From an uncultured Clostridia bacterium (GTDB lineage: Bacteria; Bacillota; Clostridia; Oscillospirales; CAG-272): a stretch of 59,901 bases of DNA. The stretch is taken from positions 1 to 59,901 of the forward strand of contig CALWJV010000003.1 in assembly GCA_944381115.1 (NCBI GenBank), read 5' to 3'. Made by a program: the position numbers and the translations under genes. This document shows, in pieces, positions 7,977-15,525 of this stretch; positions within the stretch are counted from its first letter, which is position 1, and the number at the start of each line of letters is the position of its first letter. A model generated the notes under the pieces. The model was not told where the DNA came from and did not search any database. It was given only the letters and a program-made list of their open reading frames with translations.

Positions 7977-9392
7977 ATGGCAAAAGTAAAAATATGTGAA
8001 ACCGTTCTCCGTGACTCACACCAGTCGCTTATTGCAACCCGTATGACTACGGAAGAAATGCTTCCGATACTGGAAACAATGGATAAAATAGGTTACTATT
8101 CTCTCGAAGCATGGGGAGGTGCAACATTTGACGCTTGTCTTCGTTTTCTTAACGAAGATCCGTGGGAAAGGTTGCGAAAAATCCGTTTATTGGTCAAAAA
8201 TACGAAACTTCAGATGCTCCTTCGTGGCCAGAACCTCCTCGGTTACAGGCACTATGCTGATGACGTAGTTGAGTATTTTGTACAGAAATCAATAGCAAAC
8301 GGTATTGATATAATAAGAATGTTTGATGCTCTTAATGATCCCCGTAACCTTATAACAGCAATAAAAGCCACTAAAAAAGAGGGCGGCCACTGTCAGATCG
8401 CCTTTTCATATACAACATCTCCCCTCCATAATAATGAATATTTTGCAGAATATGCAAAGCAACTTAAAGAAATGGGTGCTGATTCAATTTGTATTAAAGA
8501 TATGTCAGGACTTTTAAAGCCTTATGACGCATATGAACTTGTAAAGGCAATAAAGAGTAAAATCGGGGATACACCGCTTGAACTCCACACTCACTACACT
8601 TCCGGACTTGCATCTATGACGGTACTTAAGGCTGTGGAAGCAGGTGTTGATATAGTTGATACCGCAATTTCCCCAATGGCGCTGGGTACTTCACAGCCGG
8701 CAACAGAACCCATTGTTGCTGCTCTTGCAGGAACAGAATATGATACCGGACTCGAACTCTCAAAACTTGACGTTGTATCCAAATATTTTGATAAACTAAG
8801 AGATAAGTATATTGCATCCGGACTCCTTGATCCAAAAGTGTTAAAAGTTAATGTAAACGCTCTTATGTATCAGGTACCCGGTGGAATGCTTTCTAACCTT
8901 ATTTCACAACTTAAGCAGGCAGGAAAGAGCGATAAACTTCTGGAATGTCTTGAAGAGGTACCGAAAGTACGTGCCGATGCAGGGTATCCTCCGCTTGTCA
9001 CTCCGACTTCTCAGATAGTTGGTACACAGGCAGTTTTCAACATTATAGGAGGAGAGCGTTATAAAATGGTAACCAAGGAGTTCAAAGGACTTATTCGCGG
9101 TGAATACGGTAAAACCCCTGCCCCAATTGATCCGGCATTTATTGAAAAGATACTTGGAAAAAATGCAGAACTTATTGACTACCGTCCGGCAGATACTCTT
9201 AAACCAGAGATGGATTCTTTGCGTGAACGGTGTAAAGTTTGGGCGGTTGACGGAAAGATTAGCGATGAAGATGTACTCTCGTATGCACTTTTTGAGCAAG
9301 TTGCAGCGAAATTCTTTGATAACAGAGAAAAAGAGCGTTTAGGTATAGATGGGAAAAACAGTGATTCTGAACTTGGTGTCCATGCAATCTAA
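7977..9392 (+). CDS. Oxaloacetate decarboxylase alpha / pyruvate carboxylase subunit B (5S-like)
   Basis: About 471 residues of a DRE-TIM-type carboxyltransferase. The N-terminus shows ETVLRDSHQSL, then LRGQNLLGYRHYADD, SICIKDMSGLLKPYDA with the carboxylated Lys region, and LHTHYTSG with metal-binding His residues. There is no C-terminal biotinyl domain; biotin is supplied by the separate carrier gene. I prefer ATG 7977 to the in-frame TTG at 7965. It transfers carboxyl groups between oxaloacetate/pyruvate and biotin. It ends the operon before a terminator. Together with the 12S-like, carrier, gamma and beta genes it gives all parts of both a transcarboxylase and a Na+ pump. Confidence 0.92.
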   Translation: MAKVKICETVLRDSHQSLIATRMTTEEMLPILETMDKIGYYSLEAWGGATFDACLRFLNEDPWERLRKIRLLVKNTKLQMLLRGQNLLGYRHYADDVVEYFVQKSIANGIDIIRMFDALNDPRNLITAIKATKKEGGHCQIAFSYTTSPLHNNEYFAEYAKQLKEMGADSICIKDMSGLLKPYDAYELVKAIKSKIGDTPLELHTHYTSGLASMTVLKAVEAGVDIVDTAISPMALGTSQPATEPIVAALAGTEYDTGLELSKLDVVSKYFDKLRDKYIASGLLDPKVLKVNVNALMYQVPGGMLSNLISQLKQAGKSDKLLECLEEVPKVRADAGYPPLVTPTSQIVGTQAVFNIIGGERYKMVTKEFKGLIRGEYGKTPAPIDPAFIEKILGKNAELIDYRPADTLKPEMDSLRERCKVWAVDGKISDEDVLSYALFEQVAAKFFDNREKERLGIDGKNSDSELGVHAI

Positions 9393-9411
9393 AGATAAAT
9401 AATTTAATATT

Positions 9412-9465
9412 AAAATTCCGTTTCATTATATGAATAAAACGCATTAATTGAAACGGAATTTTAGT
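9412..9465 (+). terminator. Terminator of the decarboxylase operon
   Basis: AAAATTCCGTTTCA pairs perfectly with TGAAACGGAATTTT across a long loop of about 23 bases, directly after the operon's last gene. Confidence 0.7.
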
Positions 9466-9520
9466 AAAATGAAAATATTTTAAAAATTAAATAAAATTAT
9501 AAAAAATTTAAAAATATCTA

Positions 9521-9549
9521 TTGAAAAAGAAAAAGATCTATGATATACT
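9521..9549 (+). promoter_or_regulatory. Promoter of rubrerythrin
   Basis: TTGAAA (9521-9526) and TATACT (9544-9549) with exactly 17 bases between, about 35 bases ahead of the rubrerythrin start codon. Confidence 0.85.
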
Positions 9550-9585
9550 TATCGTAGAAAAATATATAAAAAAGGAGAAATGATA

Positions 9586-10122
9586 ATGAGTAAATATGCA
9601 GGAACACAGACAGAAAAAAACCTCGAAACGGCATTTGCCGGCGAATCTCAGGCAAGAAATAAATATACATATTTTGCATCTGTTGCAAAAAAAGAAGGTT
9701 ATGAGCAAATTTCCGCGCTTTTCTTAAAAACAGCAGAAAACGAAAAAGAGCATGCAAAACTTTGGTTTAAAGAACTTGGAGGTATCGGAGATACTGCGGC
9801 TAATCTTTCAGCAGCGGCTGATGGTGAAAACTATGAATGGACAGATATGTATGATGGATTTGCAAAGACTGCTGATGAAGAAGGATTCCCGGAACTTGCT
9901 GCGAAATTCCGTTTGGTAGCGGCTATTGAAAAACTCCATGAGGAAAGATACCGTGCACTTCTTAAAAATGTGGAAACATCATCCGTTTTTGCTAAAAGCG
10001 AAGTCAAGGTTTGGGAATGCCGTAATTGCGGACATGTTGTTGTAGGAACAGCGGCGCCGGAAATTTGCCCGACATGTGCACATCCTCGTAGCTTTTTTGA
10101 ACTTCGTGAAGAAAATTATTGA
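9586..10122 (+). CDS. rbr: Rubrerythrin
   Basis: A 178-residue rubrerythrin, a cytoplasmic peroxide-scavenging protein of anaerobes. The N-terminal four-helix part carries diiron ligands in [17 protein letters not shown] and IEKLHEERY; the C-terminal rubredoxin-like part has CRNC and CPTC. ATG 9586 is chosen because GGAG at 9574-9577 is 8 bases upstream, while the ATG at 9580 would be only 2 bases away. It is a single-gene transcript with its own promoter and terminator. Confidence 0.96.
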   Translation: MSKYAGTQTEKNLETAFAGESQARNKYTYFASVAKKEGYEQISALFLKTAENEKEHAKLWFKELGGIGDTAANLSAAADGENYEWTDMYDGFAKTADEEGFPELAAKFRLVAAIEKLHEERYRALLKNVETSSVFAKSEVKVWECRNCGHVVVGTAAPEICPTCAHPRSFFELREENY

Positions 10123-10187
10123 TACTTAATTTTTCTGATTGATTTTGCGATATTAATTGTTTTATTAGGTAAAATATTGATATAAAG

Positions 10188-10225
10188 GAACTTAAATGTC
10201 ATTCGTGCATTTAAGTTCTTTTTTT
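10188..10225 (+). terminator. Terminator of rubrerythrin
   Basis: GAACTTAAATG pairs with CATTTAAGTTC and is followed by a run of seven T. Confidence 0.9.
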
Positions 10226-10327
10226 ATTTAAATACAATTTAGATTATTATTGCTGATATTTGGTTAATACAAGATAAATTTTGATAAAATTAATTGCGTT
10301 ATTTTTTCTATTTTTTTAACAAAAAAC

Positions 10328-10356
10328 TTAAAAATTAAATTAAATTATGATATAAT
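10328..10356 (+). promoter_or_regulatory. Likely promoter of the Snf7-like locus
   Basis: TTAAAA (10328-10333) and TATAAT (10351-10356) with 17-base spacing. Between it and the first gene lies the inverted-repeat stretch at 10395-10422 (TTACA...TGTAA around CACGT-GTAT-ACGTG), a possible operator or attenuator. Nothing coding is seen in 10226-10438. Confidence 0.55.
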
Positions 10357-10438
10357 ATAAAATGTTAAAATGTTAAAAAAATAAATATGCTTTTACATGC
10401 GCGCACGTGTATACGTGTAATTTTTATTTTAAAAGGTT

Positions 10439-10873
10439 ATGGAAGCAAGAAATAAAGGACTTTTATCGCAGGAAAAGCAGGCAAGAGGGTTTCTTAAACA
10501 AACACTTGCTGCGGCAAAGCGTGCTGAAGGTATGCTTATGACACTTGAACTTGCAATGGAAGCAAAGGATCTTGCCGAACTTAACTCGGAATTCCTTAAA
10601 GGTATTTCCGTTCTTTCTGATGATATTGTTGCTGCAGGAAAGAGCAGTACAAATGTAAAGCAAGTCGAGGAAAAATATAAAAAGGCCATGTACCAAATGG
10701 AAAAGCAGAAAGAAAATATAGACGAAATGATTGCCGTCGGAGAATACAGTTCTGCTGTTTCCGTCGGTGAAGATGAATATACTGAATTTGACGACGAAAT
10801 AGATTCAATGATAGAGGATGCAGATCTTGCCAAATCTGCTTTGAATTTAAACGGTAACAGACAAAAATTTTAA
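10439..10873 (+). CDS. ESCRT-III/Snf7-like helical protein A, probably 5'-truncated
   Basis: A 144-residue, almost wholly helical protein. Residues 1-95 form long amphipathic helices; the last 45 residues are acidic (EFDDEIDSMIEDADL). This order, with basic and neutral helices followed by an acidic tail helix after a break, is that of ESCRT-III/Snf7 (CHMP) proteins. It aligns by eye with the middle of the next gene's product (shared AKDxxE...FLKxxxxV), so the two are paralogues. Relative to that paralogue about 45 N-terminal residues (helix 1) are missing. ATG 10439 has a poorly spaced AAAAGG only 2 bases upstream, and an in-frame stop lies just before it, suggesting 5' loss. Family assignment is from pattern only and needs profile confirmation. 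Confidence 0.55.
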   Translation: MEARNKGLLSQEKQARGFLKQTLAAAKRAEGMLMTLELAMEAKDLAELNSEFLKGISVLSDDIVAAGKSSTNVKQVEEKYKKAMYQMEKQKENIDEMIAVGEYSSAVSVGEDEYTEFDDEIDSMIEDADLAKSALNLNGNRQKF

Positions 10874-10982
10874 TCTTGGCAATAATTTATGCGATCTCTA
10901 AATTTGTTGATGTATTTATATTTACTACTTTGTAACGATAAAAACAAAAAAGTCAAGAAATAAATAAAAAGAGGTATTGATT

Positions 10983-12074
10983 GTGGCTAAAAGTTATCGG
11001 GAATTTAAAAAAGAACTTGAAATGAAAAAGGCACAGGCAGAAACATTAAGAATGCTTAACAGTGCTGTTTCCACCCTCTCGAAAAAAAGGGATTCTTACA
11101 TAGAGCAAGCAAAAACCGCTAAAAGACTAGGAAATGAGTCCCAATACAGAGCAATGATCGCTCTACTTAAAAACGCCATGATGAATCTTGCTCAGGCGCA
11201 GGATATGGTTGCTAATTTTACAATAGCAAAAGATATGTGTGAAATGCAACAACTAAACAAAAAGTTTTTAAAGTCGCTCGATTCAGTTATGAAAAATGTT
11301 TATAAAACATGCAAGGCTATAAATGTAAGCAGCAGTGAGAAGACTTTTTCAAAGGCCCTTTATCAGCAAAATATAACTTCTCAACAACTGCGTCAGGTTT
11401 TGCGGGATAACAATGCCGCTTTTTCAAGTAGCGTAGATTCTGTTTCTGATATGACCGATGAAGAGATCACAGGACTTTTAAATGACGGAATAAACGATGA
11501 AACTGAAAAAATAAACAATAGTCTTGATGCACTTGAACTTGAATTTTCGGCTCCGACTGCTCTACATGATTCCTCCGTAAAAACAGTTGAAAAAATGATT
11601 GACGGAGGTGTGTCTGCTCCGGGAACACCTGTTCAGAATACATATAAAAATATATCTGGTCAAGAAAATAAACGGAACTCTGCCTTTTCAAACAGATCTT
11701 CGGAAAATTTTGCAGGATATGATCCGATTGAAAATACAAACGGCTATAACTCTGCGGGATCCGCTGCTCCAATCAACGGAAACCCGTCACCATCTTTGCA
11801 AAACTCAATAACTGAGAGCACAAAAAAGACAAAAGCAAGTGAGATCATTAAAGAAAAAAGTCCTGAGGATAAGGTCCTAGGTACAAACGAAGAAGAAACT
11901 CATGGTGTTTTTTCCGAATATAAATTCAATTGGGAAAATCTTCCTAGTACCGCCAGGCGGCAGAACTCATTGTCGGCAAAAGAGAAGAGTATACCTCTTT
12001 GGCCGAGGAATGTGAAAAAAAGGCCGAGGGACCGTTTACCTCCGGAAACGGAGCAGGCGGTAACGGAGGTCTGA
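10983..12074 (+). CDS. ESCRT-III/Snf7-like helical protein B with disordered tail; C-terminus out of frame
   Basis: 363 residues. Residues 1-130 are basic, strongly helical coiled-coil sequence ([18 protein letters not shown], then [19 protein letters not shown]), followed by an acidic helix ([18 protein letters not shown]) as in Snf7 proteins, then about 130 residues of Ser/Asn/Gly-rich linker. The start is GTG 10983, since GAGG at 10971-10974 is 8 bases upstream; the TTG at 10977 is too close. Near residue 320 it reads [10 protein letters not shown], a segment like the one that precedes AAA+ domains. From about base 11945 the sequence appears to belong to another gene in a different frame, so the last 40 or so residues are probably spurious. 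Confidence 0.55.
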   Translation: MAKSYREFKKELEMKKAQAETLRMLNSAVSTLSKKRDSYIEQAKTAKRLGNESQYRAMIALLKNAMMNLAQAQDMVANFTIAKDMCEMQQLNKKFLKSLDSVMKNVYKTCKAINVSSSEKTFSKALYQQNITSQQLRQVLRDNNAAFSSSVDSVSDMTDEEITGLLNDGINDETEKINNSLDALELEFSAPTALHDSSVKTVEKMIDGGVSAPGTPVQNTYKNISGQENKRNSAFSNRSSENFAGYDPIENTNGYNSAGSAAPINGNPSPSLQNSITESTKKTKASEIIKEKSPEDKVLGTNEEETHGVFSEYKFNWENLPSTARRQNSLSAKEKSIPLWPRNVKKRPRDRLPPETEQAVTEV

Positions 12075-13020
12075 AAAATAACAGGAATATTTCCGTAGGA
12101 AACGGCGTAAATAAGCCGCAGGGTAGTTACGGAAACAATAAGGCACAGCAGGGCGAGGAAGGTTCCAAGGTGGAGAAACCGACCGAACAACTTACTGTTC
12201 AGGAGGCGCTTGACAAACTCAATGCGCTGGTAGGACTTAAAGGAGTAAAGCAGAAGGTAAGCAAGTGGGTTGCGCAGGTGCAGTTCTTCAAACTCCGTCA
12301 GGAGCAGGGATTGCCGGTGCCGGACGGTTTTTTTTATCACCTTGTATTTACCGGAAACCCCGGTACCGGTAAGACCACCGTCGCAAGACTTATGGCGCAG
12401 ATATACCGCGCACTCGGTATCCTGCAAGAAGGACAACTTGTCGAGGTCGCAAGAAACGATCTTGTTGCGGGATACATCGGACAGACCGCAATAAAGACCC
12501 AGGAAGCGATAGAAAAGGCACTCGGCGGAGTACTTTTCGTTGATGAAGCGTATAGCTCAACGGCGGAGAGGGCGGAAAAGACTTCGGTCAGGAAGCGATC
12601 GATACCATACTTAAAGCGATGGAAGACCACCGTGACGAGTTGGTCGTCATCATGGCGGGATATGTTGAACCGATGGAGAAACTTATCGAAACAAACAGCG
12701 GTCTCAAATCCCGTTTCAGCAATGTTATCGACTTTGAAGACTACACATGTGAAGAACTTTACAAATTTTTTGACGGTCTTTGCAAAAAGAATAAATACAA
12801 ACTCAGTGCCGAGGCAGACAGACTTTTGCGTCACAATTTTGAAGAGGTATACAGGACGCGTGACGAGCATTTCGGTAATGCGCGTACCGTTCGCAATACC
12901 TTCCAGTTTGCGGTACAGAATCAGGCAGAGCGCCTGATGAAGAATGCCGGTGCTATTTCTCCCGAGTCAATGGTGACCATTGAAAAAGAAGATATTCCTT
13001 CGATAAAAGATATGAAGTGA
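11948..13020 (+). pseudogene. AAA+ ATPase (CbbX/SpoVK-type) with MIT-like N-terminal remnant, frameshifted
   Basis: After the stop at 11945-11947, frame 2 reads [19 protein letters not shown], resembling the last helix of an MIT domain, then a Gly/Asn-rich linker, then an AAA+ domain: [11 protein letters not shown], Walker [10 protein letters not shown] (about 12352-12378), [10 protein letters not shown] and Walker B LFVDEAY (about 12533-12553). Near 12556 one C appears missing: inserting it restores [20 protein letters not shown] and joins frame 1, which continues with arginine-finger and sensor segments ([18 protein letters not shown]) to the stop at 13020. The gene's own start is not visible. 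AAA+ proteins with MIT domains remodel ESCRT-III filaments in archaea and eukaryotes, which fits the two upstream genes (inference). Confidence 0.7.
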
Positions 13021-13060
13021 TTTTATTACAGCAAATATCGACATTTATTGAAGAATAATA

Positions 13061-13110
13061 AAAAAGAGTGAATATTACGGAAGATCCGCTATACTCACTC
13101 TTTTTGTTTT
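13061..13110. terminator. Bidirectional terminator between AAA+ gene and glycosidase gene
   Basis: AAAAAGAGTGA pairs with TCACTCTTTTT over a loop of about 23 bases, with T-runs on both strands. It can serve the plus-strand AAA+ gene and the minus-strand gene converging from the right. Confidence 0.8.
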
Positions 13111-13169
13111 TTATTGCGTTAAATGGACAGGTTTATAATCGACCGTATTATTGAACGGGCGAAGACCAA

Positions 13170-15164
13170 TTAATATTCAAGAACGGCAGTTGTGTGGCAA
13201 TTGAGTTCGTCTACGGTAAAGGTGCATACCCCGTCTTTTTGTTCAAACGCGTATTCTTTGCCGCTATAAGGATTGTAAACACGTTTTATCTTATTTTGGA
13301 CATTAAATGTTGTTTTTATATTATAAATGGGCGTTATTTCGTCTATTATTTCAACATTTCCTCTTTTTATGGGGGATGCGTAAGTCATGTTTATGCAATA
13401 ACGGTTTTTGTCTGCCTGGTGAAGAACGGTTACCCTTCCGCCAGAACCGAAATTCTGTTGCAAGGTCGGTTTATAACCGATGAGTTCAAGTGCGGCGATA
13501 AAATATCGTCTGTGGAATACCGATCCGTTGTCTTTGTATATTTTCGGTATATTGTGAGAAATATATGCGACATTGCCCTTTTTTATAAGAGCCGGCGGCT
13601 TTTCTCCGTCCTTTTCATAAGGCGTATTTTTGTGGCCGCAGTAGTGACCGTAAGTACGGTTGAAAAGAGGATGATATATTTCTGCACAGACCTCAGCGTC
13701 CTTGTTTTCTATAATGAGAGACGGAATATATGAAAGGAAAGGTGTTTTCGGAAGTTCTTCATATGCGAGAAGTTTTTCTGTTGGTTTTATGTAATCACAG
13801 TCGGCTGTTGTTGCGCCCTTATAATTCGCTCCTATATCAATCTGGAATTTGCCGTCTTTGAGAAGCGCTCTTTCGATAAGAAGTACTTTACCGCCGCCGG
13901 CGATAAAGTCGTTCAATGCTCTGAGACCTTTTTCGTCAAGTACGACGCCGGAGGGGAAGATGACTGCGTCAAGTCCGGAATAGTCGTTATTGAGTACAAA
14001 ACGGTAATCCATCTGGCTTTCAAGCAGCATATCGGATATACCGTAGATCTGCTGATTGTTGACTGTGTAGTAGATACCGAGATTATTTACATATTTTCCG
14101 CCGTAGCAGTACAGTTCCGTCTTTTCAAGGTAGTCAAAGGCATAGCCGATGTTTTCATAGGTCTGCTCATCCATTTCACCGTCAGGGTAGAGTTGGTCGC
14201 CTATTGACATTCCCGCTCCGTAAAGAGCCATGTTTGCCGCCTCGTATTTAAGCGCTTCCTTTGGCTTAAAACCGCCGAACTCGCCCCAGGAGTGATGAAA
14301 CTTCCCAGTCATTCCGAGGTAGTATTTTCCAAGCGTTGAGAAGAATTTTGCTTTCGGAGCCATTTTGTTATATCCGCCCCAAGCTGTCGGAAGGTCTTCC
14401 ATTTCGTAATGAGTAGACGCTGGATAATATTCCGGTTTGTCAAGTTCCGCCCCGCCGGAGTTGAAAAATACCGTCGCATTCTTATGGTATTTGCTTATTA
14501 ACTCATTGCATTTTCTTGTAAAATCAAGGTGCTTTATATCGTAGTATTTTTTTACATCGGCGCCGACTGCGGGATTAAGTCCCATTTTTTTCATACCCGC
14601 CTTACAGTTATTGCAGGTGCAGTATGCTCCGTGAAAAACTATATCGTAGAAGATACCGTCAACCTTTTTATAGCGTTTGCATATCTCTTCGGTAAGATCA
14701 TATATATGCTGACAGTACTCTCCGTCATTAAGGCAGAGCGTTCTCCATATGTTTGTCGGTTTCGGAGTCTCCGGAGACGCATTAAAATCATATGCGGTAT
14801 CAAAAGAGCCGTCAGGTCTTTTTGCCATCCATTCCGGATGCGTTTCGGCATCATATTCCGACCATCCTGCGGTTATGTATATAGGGGCACGTACGCCTAT
14901 TTCGTGTGCAGCATCTATCATCTCCCCGAGAAGGTCAAAATCAAGTTCGGGGTGCATCGTTCCAACTTTTGTGGGGTAATAGCAGTATCCGTGATGACAT
15001 TTTGCAAAAACGGTAATGCTTTGTACATTTCCTTTTTTCAAAGCTGACTGAAACTGCTCTTTGGAAAATTTACTCCCGATGCCTTTTATAAGGGGGGAAG
15101 TATGAAAATCAAGGTGTACCTGGCGAAGGGGAATAATGCTTTTGTCTACGTAATAACCGATCAT
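13170..15164 (-). CDS. Putative glycoside hydrolase (GHL6-type barrel plus beta-galactosidase trimerisation-like domain)
   Basis: About 664 residues. The N-terminal half resembles putative glycosyl hydrolases of the GHL6 type: RQVHLDFHTSPLI, TVFAKCHHGYCYYPTKVG and PIYITAGWSEYDA, then DGIFYDIVFHGAYCTCNNC, with candidate acidic and Cys residues. After residue 370 comes an alpha/beta domain like the trimerisation domain of GH42 enzymes (LDAVIFPSGVVLDEKGL, FIAGGGKVLLIE), then a beta-rich tail. No signal peptide is seen, so it is probably cytoplasmic. ATG 15164 has GGAGG 7 bases upstream. A 20-bp palindrome (15196-15215) and a LacI-type operator (15237-15252) precede it. The substrate is unknown; the neighbours suggest a sugar acid or glycoside. 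Confidence 0.75.
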   Translation of the reverse strand: MIGYYVDKSIIPLRQVHLDFHTSPLIKGIGSKFSKEQFQSALKKGNVQSITVFAKCHHGYCYYPTKVGTMHPELDFDLLGEMIDAAHEIGVRAPIYITAGWSEYDAETHPEWMAKRPDGSFDTAYDFNASPETPKPTNIWRTLCLNDGEYCQHIYDLTEEICKRYKKVDGIFYDIVFHGAYCTCNNCKAGMKKMGLNPAVGADVKKYYDIKHLDFTRKCNELISKYHKNATVFFNSGGAELDKPEYYPASTHYEMEDLPTAWGGYNKMAPKAKFFSTLGKYYLGMTGKFHHSWGEFGGFKPKEALKYEAANMALYGAGMSIGDQLYPDGEMDEQTYENIGYAFDYLEKTELYCYGGKYVNNLGIYYTVNNQQIYGISDMLLESQMDYRFVLNNDYSGLDAVIFPSGVVLDEKGLRALNDFIAGGGKVLLIERALLKDGKFQIDIGANYKGATTADCDYIKPTEKLLAYEELPKTPFLSYIPSLIIENKDAEVCAEIYHPLFNRTYGHYCGHKNTPYEKDGEKPPALIKKGNVAYISHNIPKIYKDNGSVFHRRYFIAALELIGYKPTLQQNFGSGGRVTVLHQADKNRYCINMTYASPIKRGNVEIIDEITPIYNIKTTFNVQNKIKRVYNPYSGKEYAFEQKDGVCTFTVDELNCHTTAVLEY

Positions 15165-15195
15165 TTGATTTACCTCCAAAATATTGTTTTTAATA

Positions 15196-15252
15196 AAAAT
15201 TAATCGATTAATTTTAGGTGCGTATAAAAAACCGTATGTAAACCGCTTTACA
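15196..15252 (-). promoter_or_regulatory. Two operator-like palindromes upstream of the glycosidase gene
   Basis: AAAATTAATCGATTAATTTT at 15196-15215 is a perfect 20-bp palindrome. TGTAAACCGCTTTACA at 15237-15252 has perfect 6-bp arms around CCGC, the form of a LacI/GalR-family operator. Both lie between the glycosidase start and the next gene, where its promoter should be. I did not find a convincing -35/-10 pair. Confidence 0.5.
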
Positions 15253-15270
15253 AAATCAAGCTTTTAATAT

Positions 15271-15404
15271 GGTAATATTATCGATTTTAAATTAAAAATT
15301 CTTTTGATTTAAGATGATATTATTGCGATTAAAATAAAAAAATCCGTTTGATTAAGATAATATTATCCGTATAAAAAATTACTTTTGGACAGGATGATAT
15401 TGTT
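15271..15404. repeat. Four iteron-like repeats with GATAATATTATC core
   Basis: Near-identical cores begin at 15271 (GGTAATATTATC), 15313 (GATGATATTATT), 15356 (GATAATATTATC, a perfect palindrome) and 15393 (GATGATATTGTT), spaced 42, 43 and 37 bases. Most units are preceded by an A-rich run and a TTTGATTAA-like word. The block lies in the 361-base gap between two minus-strand genes. It may be a set of protein-binding sites; no gene is seen here. Confidence 0.6.
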
Positions 15405-15481
15405 TTATCGGAAAAAATATGTCCTGTTTTTGTTTTGCAGAAATTAAACATACGGTCTTGTTTGCGTAAAAAATATTGTCT

Positions 15482-15509
15482 TAAGCAGACAAAGAGTATT
15501 TGTCCGCTT
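15482..15509 (-). terminator. Terminator of the FAD dehydrogenase gene
   Basis: On the minus strand AAGCGGACAAA pairs with TTTGTCTGCTT and is followed by a T-rich stretch, directly after the flavoprotein stop codon. A separate plus-strand hairpin (ACAGGA...TCCTGT with TTTTTG) lies at about 15391-15435. Confidence 0.6.
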
Positions 15510-15525
15510 ACGTAGTTTTTTGATA

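Noticed and set aside
12545..12620. Programmed ribosomal frameshift in the AAA+ gene
   Set aside because: No slippery heptamer or following pseudoknot is seen at the shift point, and restoring one C gives the family consensus.
15271..15404. CRISPR array
   Set aside because: Repeats are short and degenerate with AT-rich, similar spacers, and no cas gene is present. They fit protein-binding sites better.
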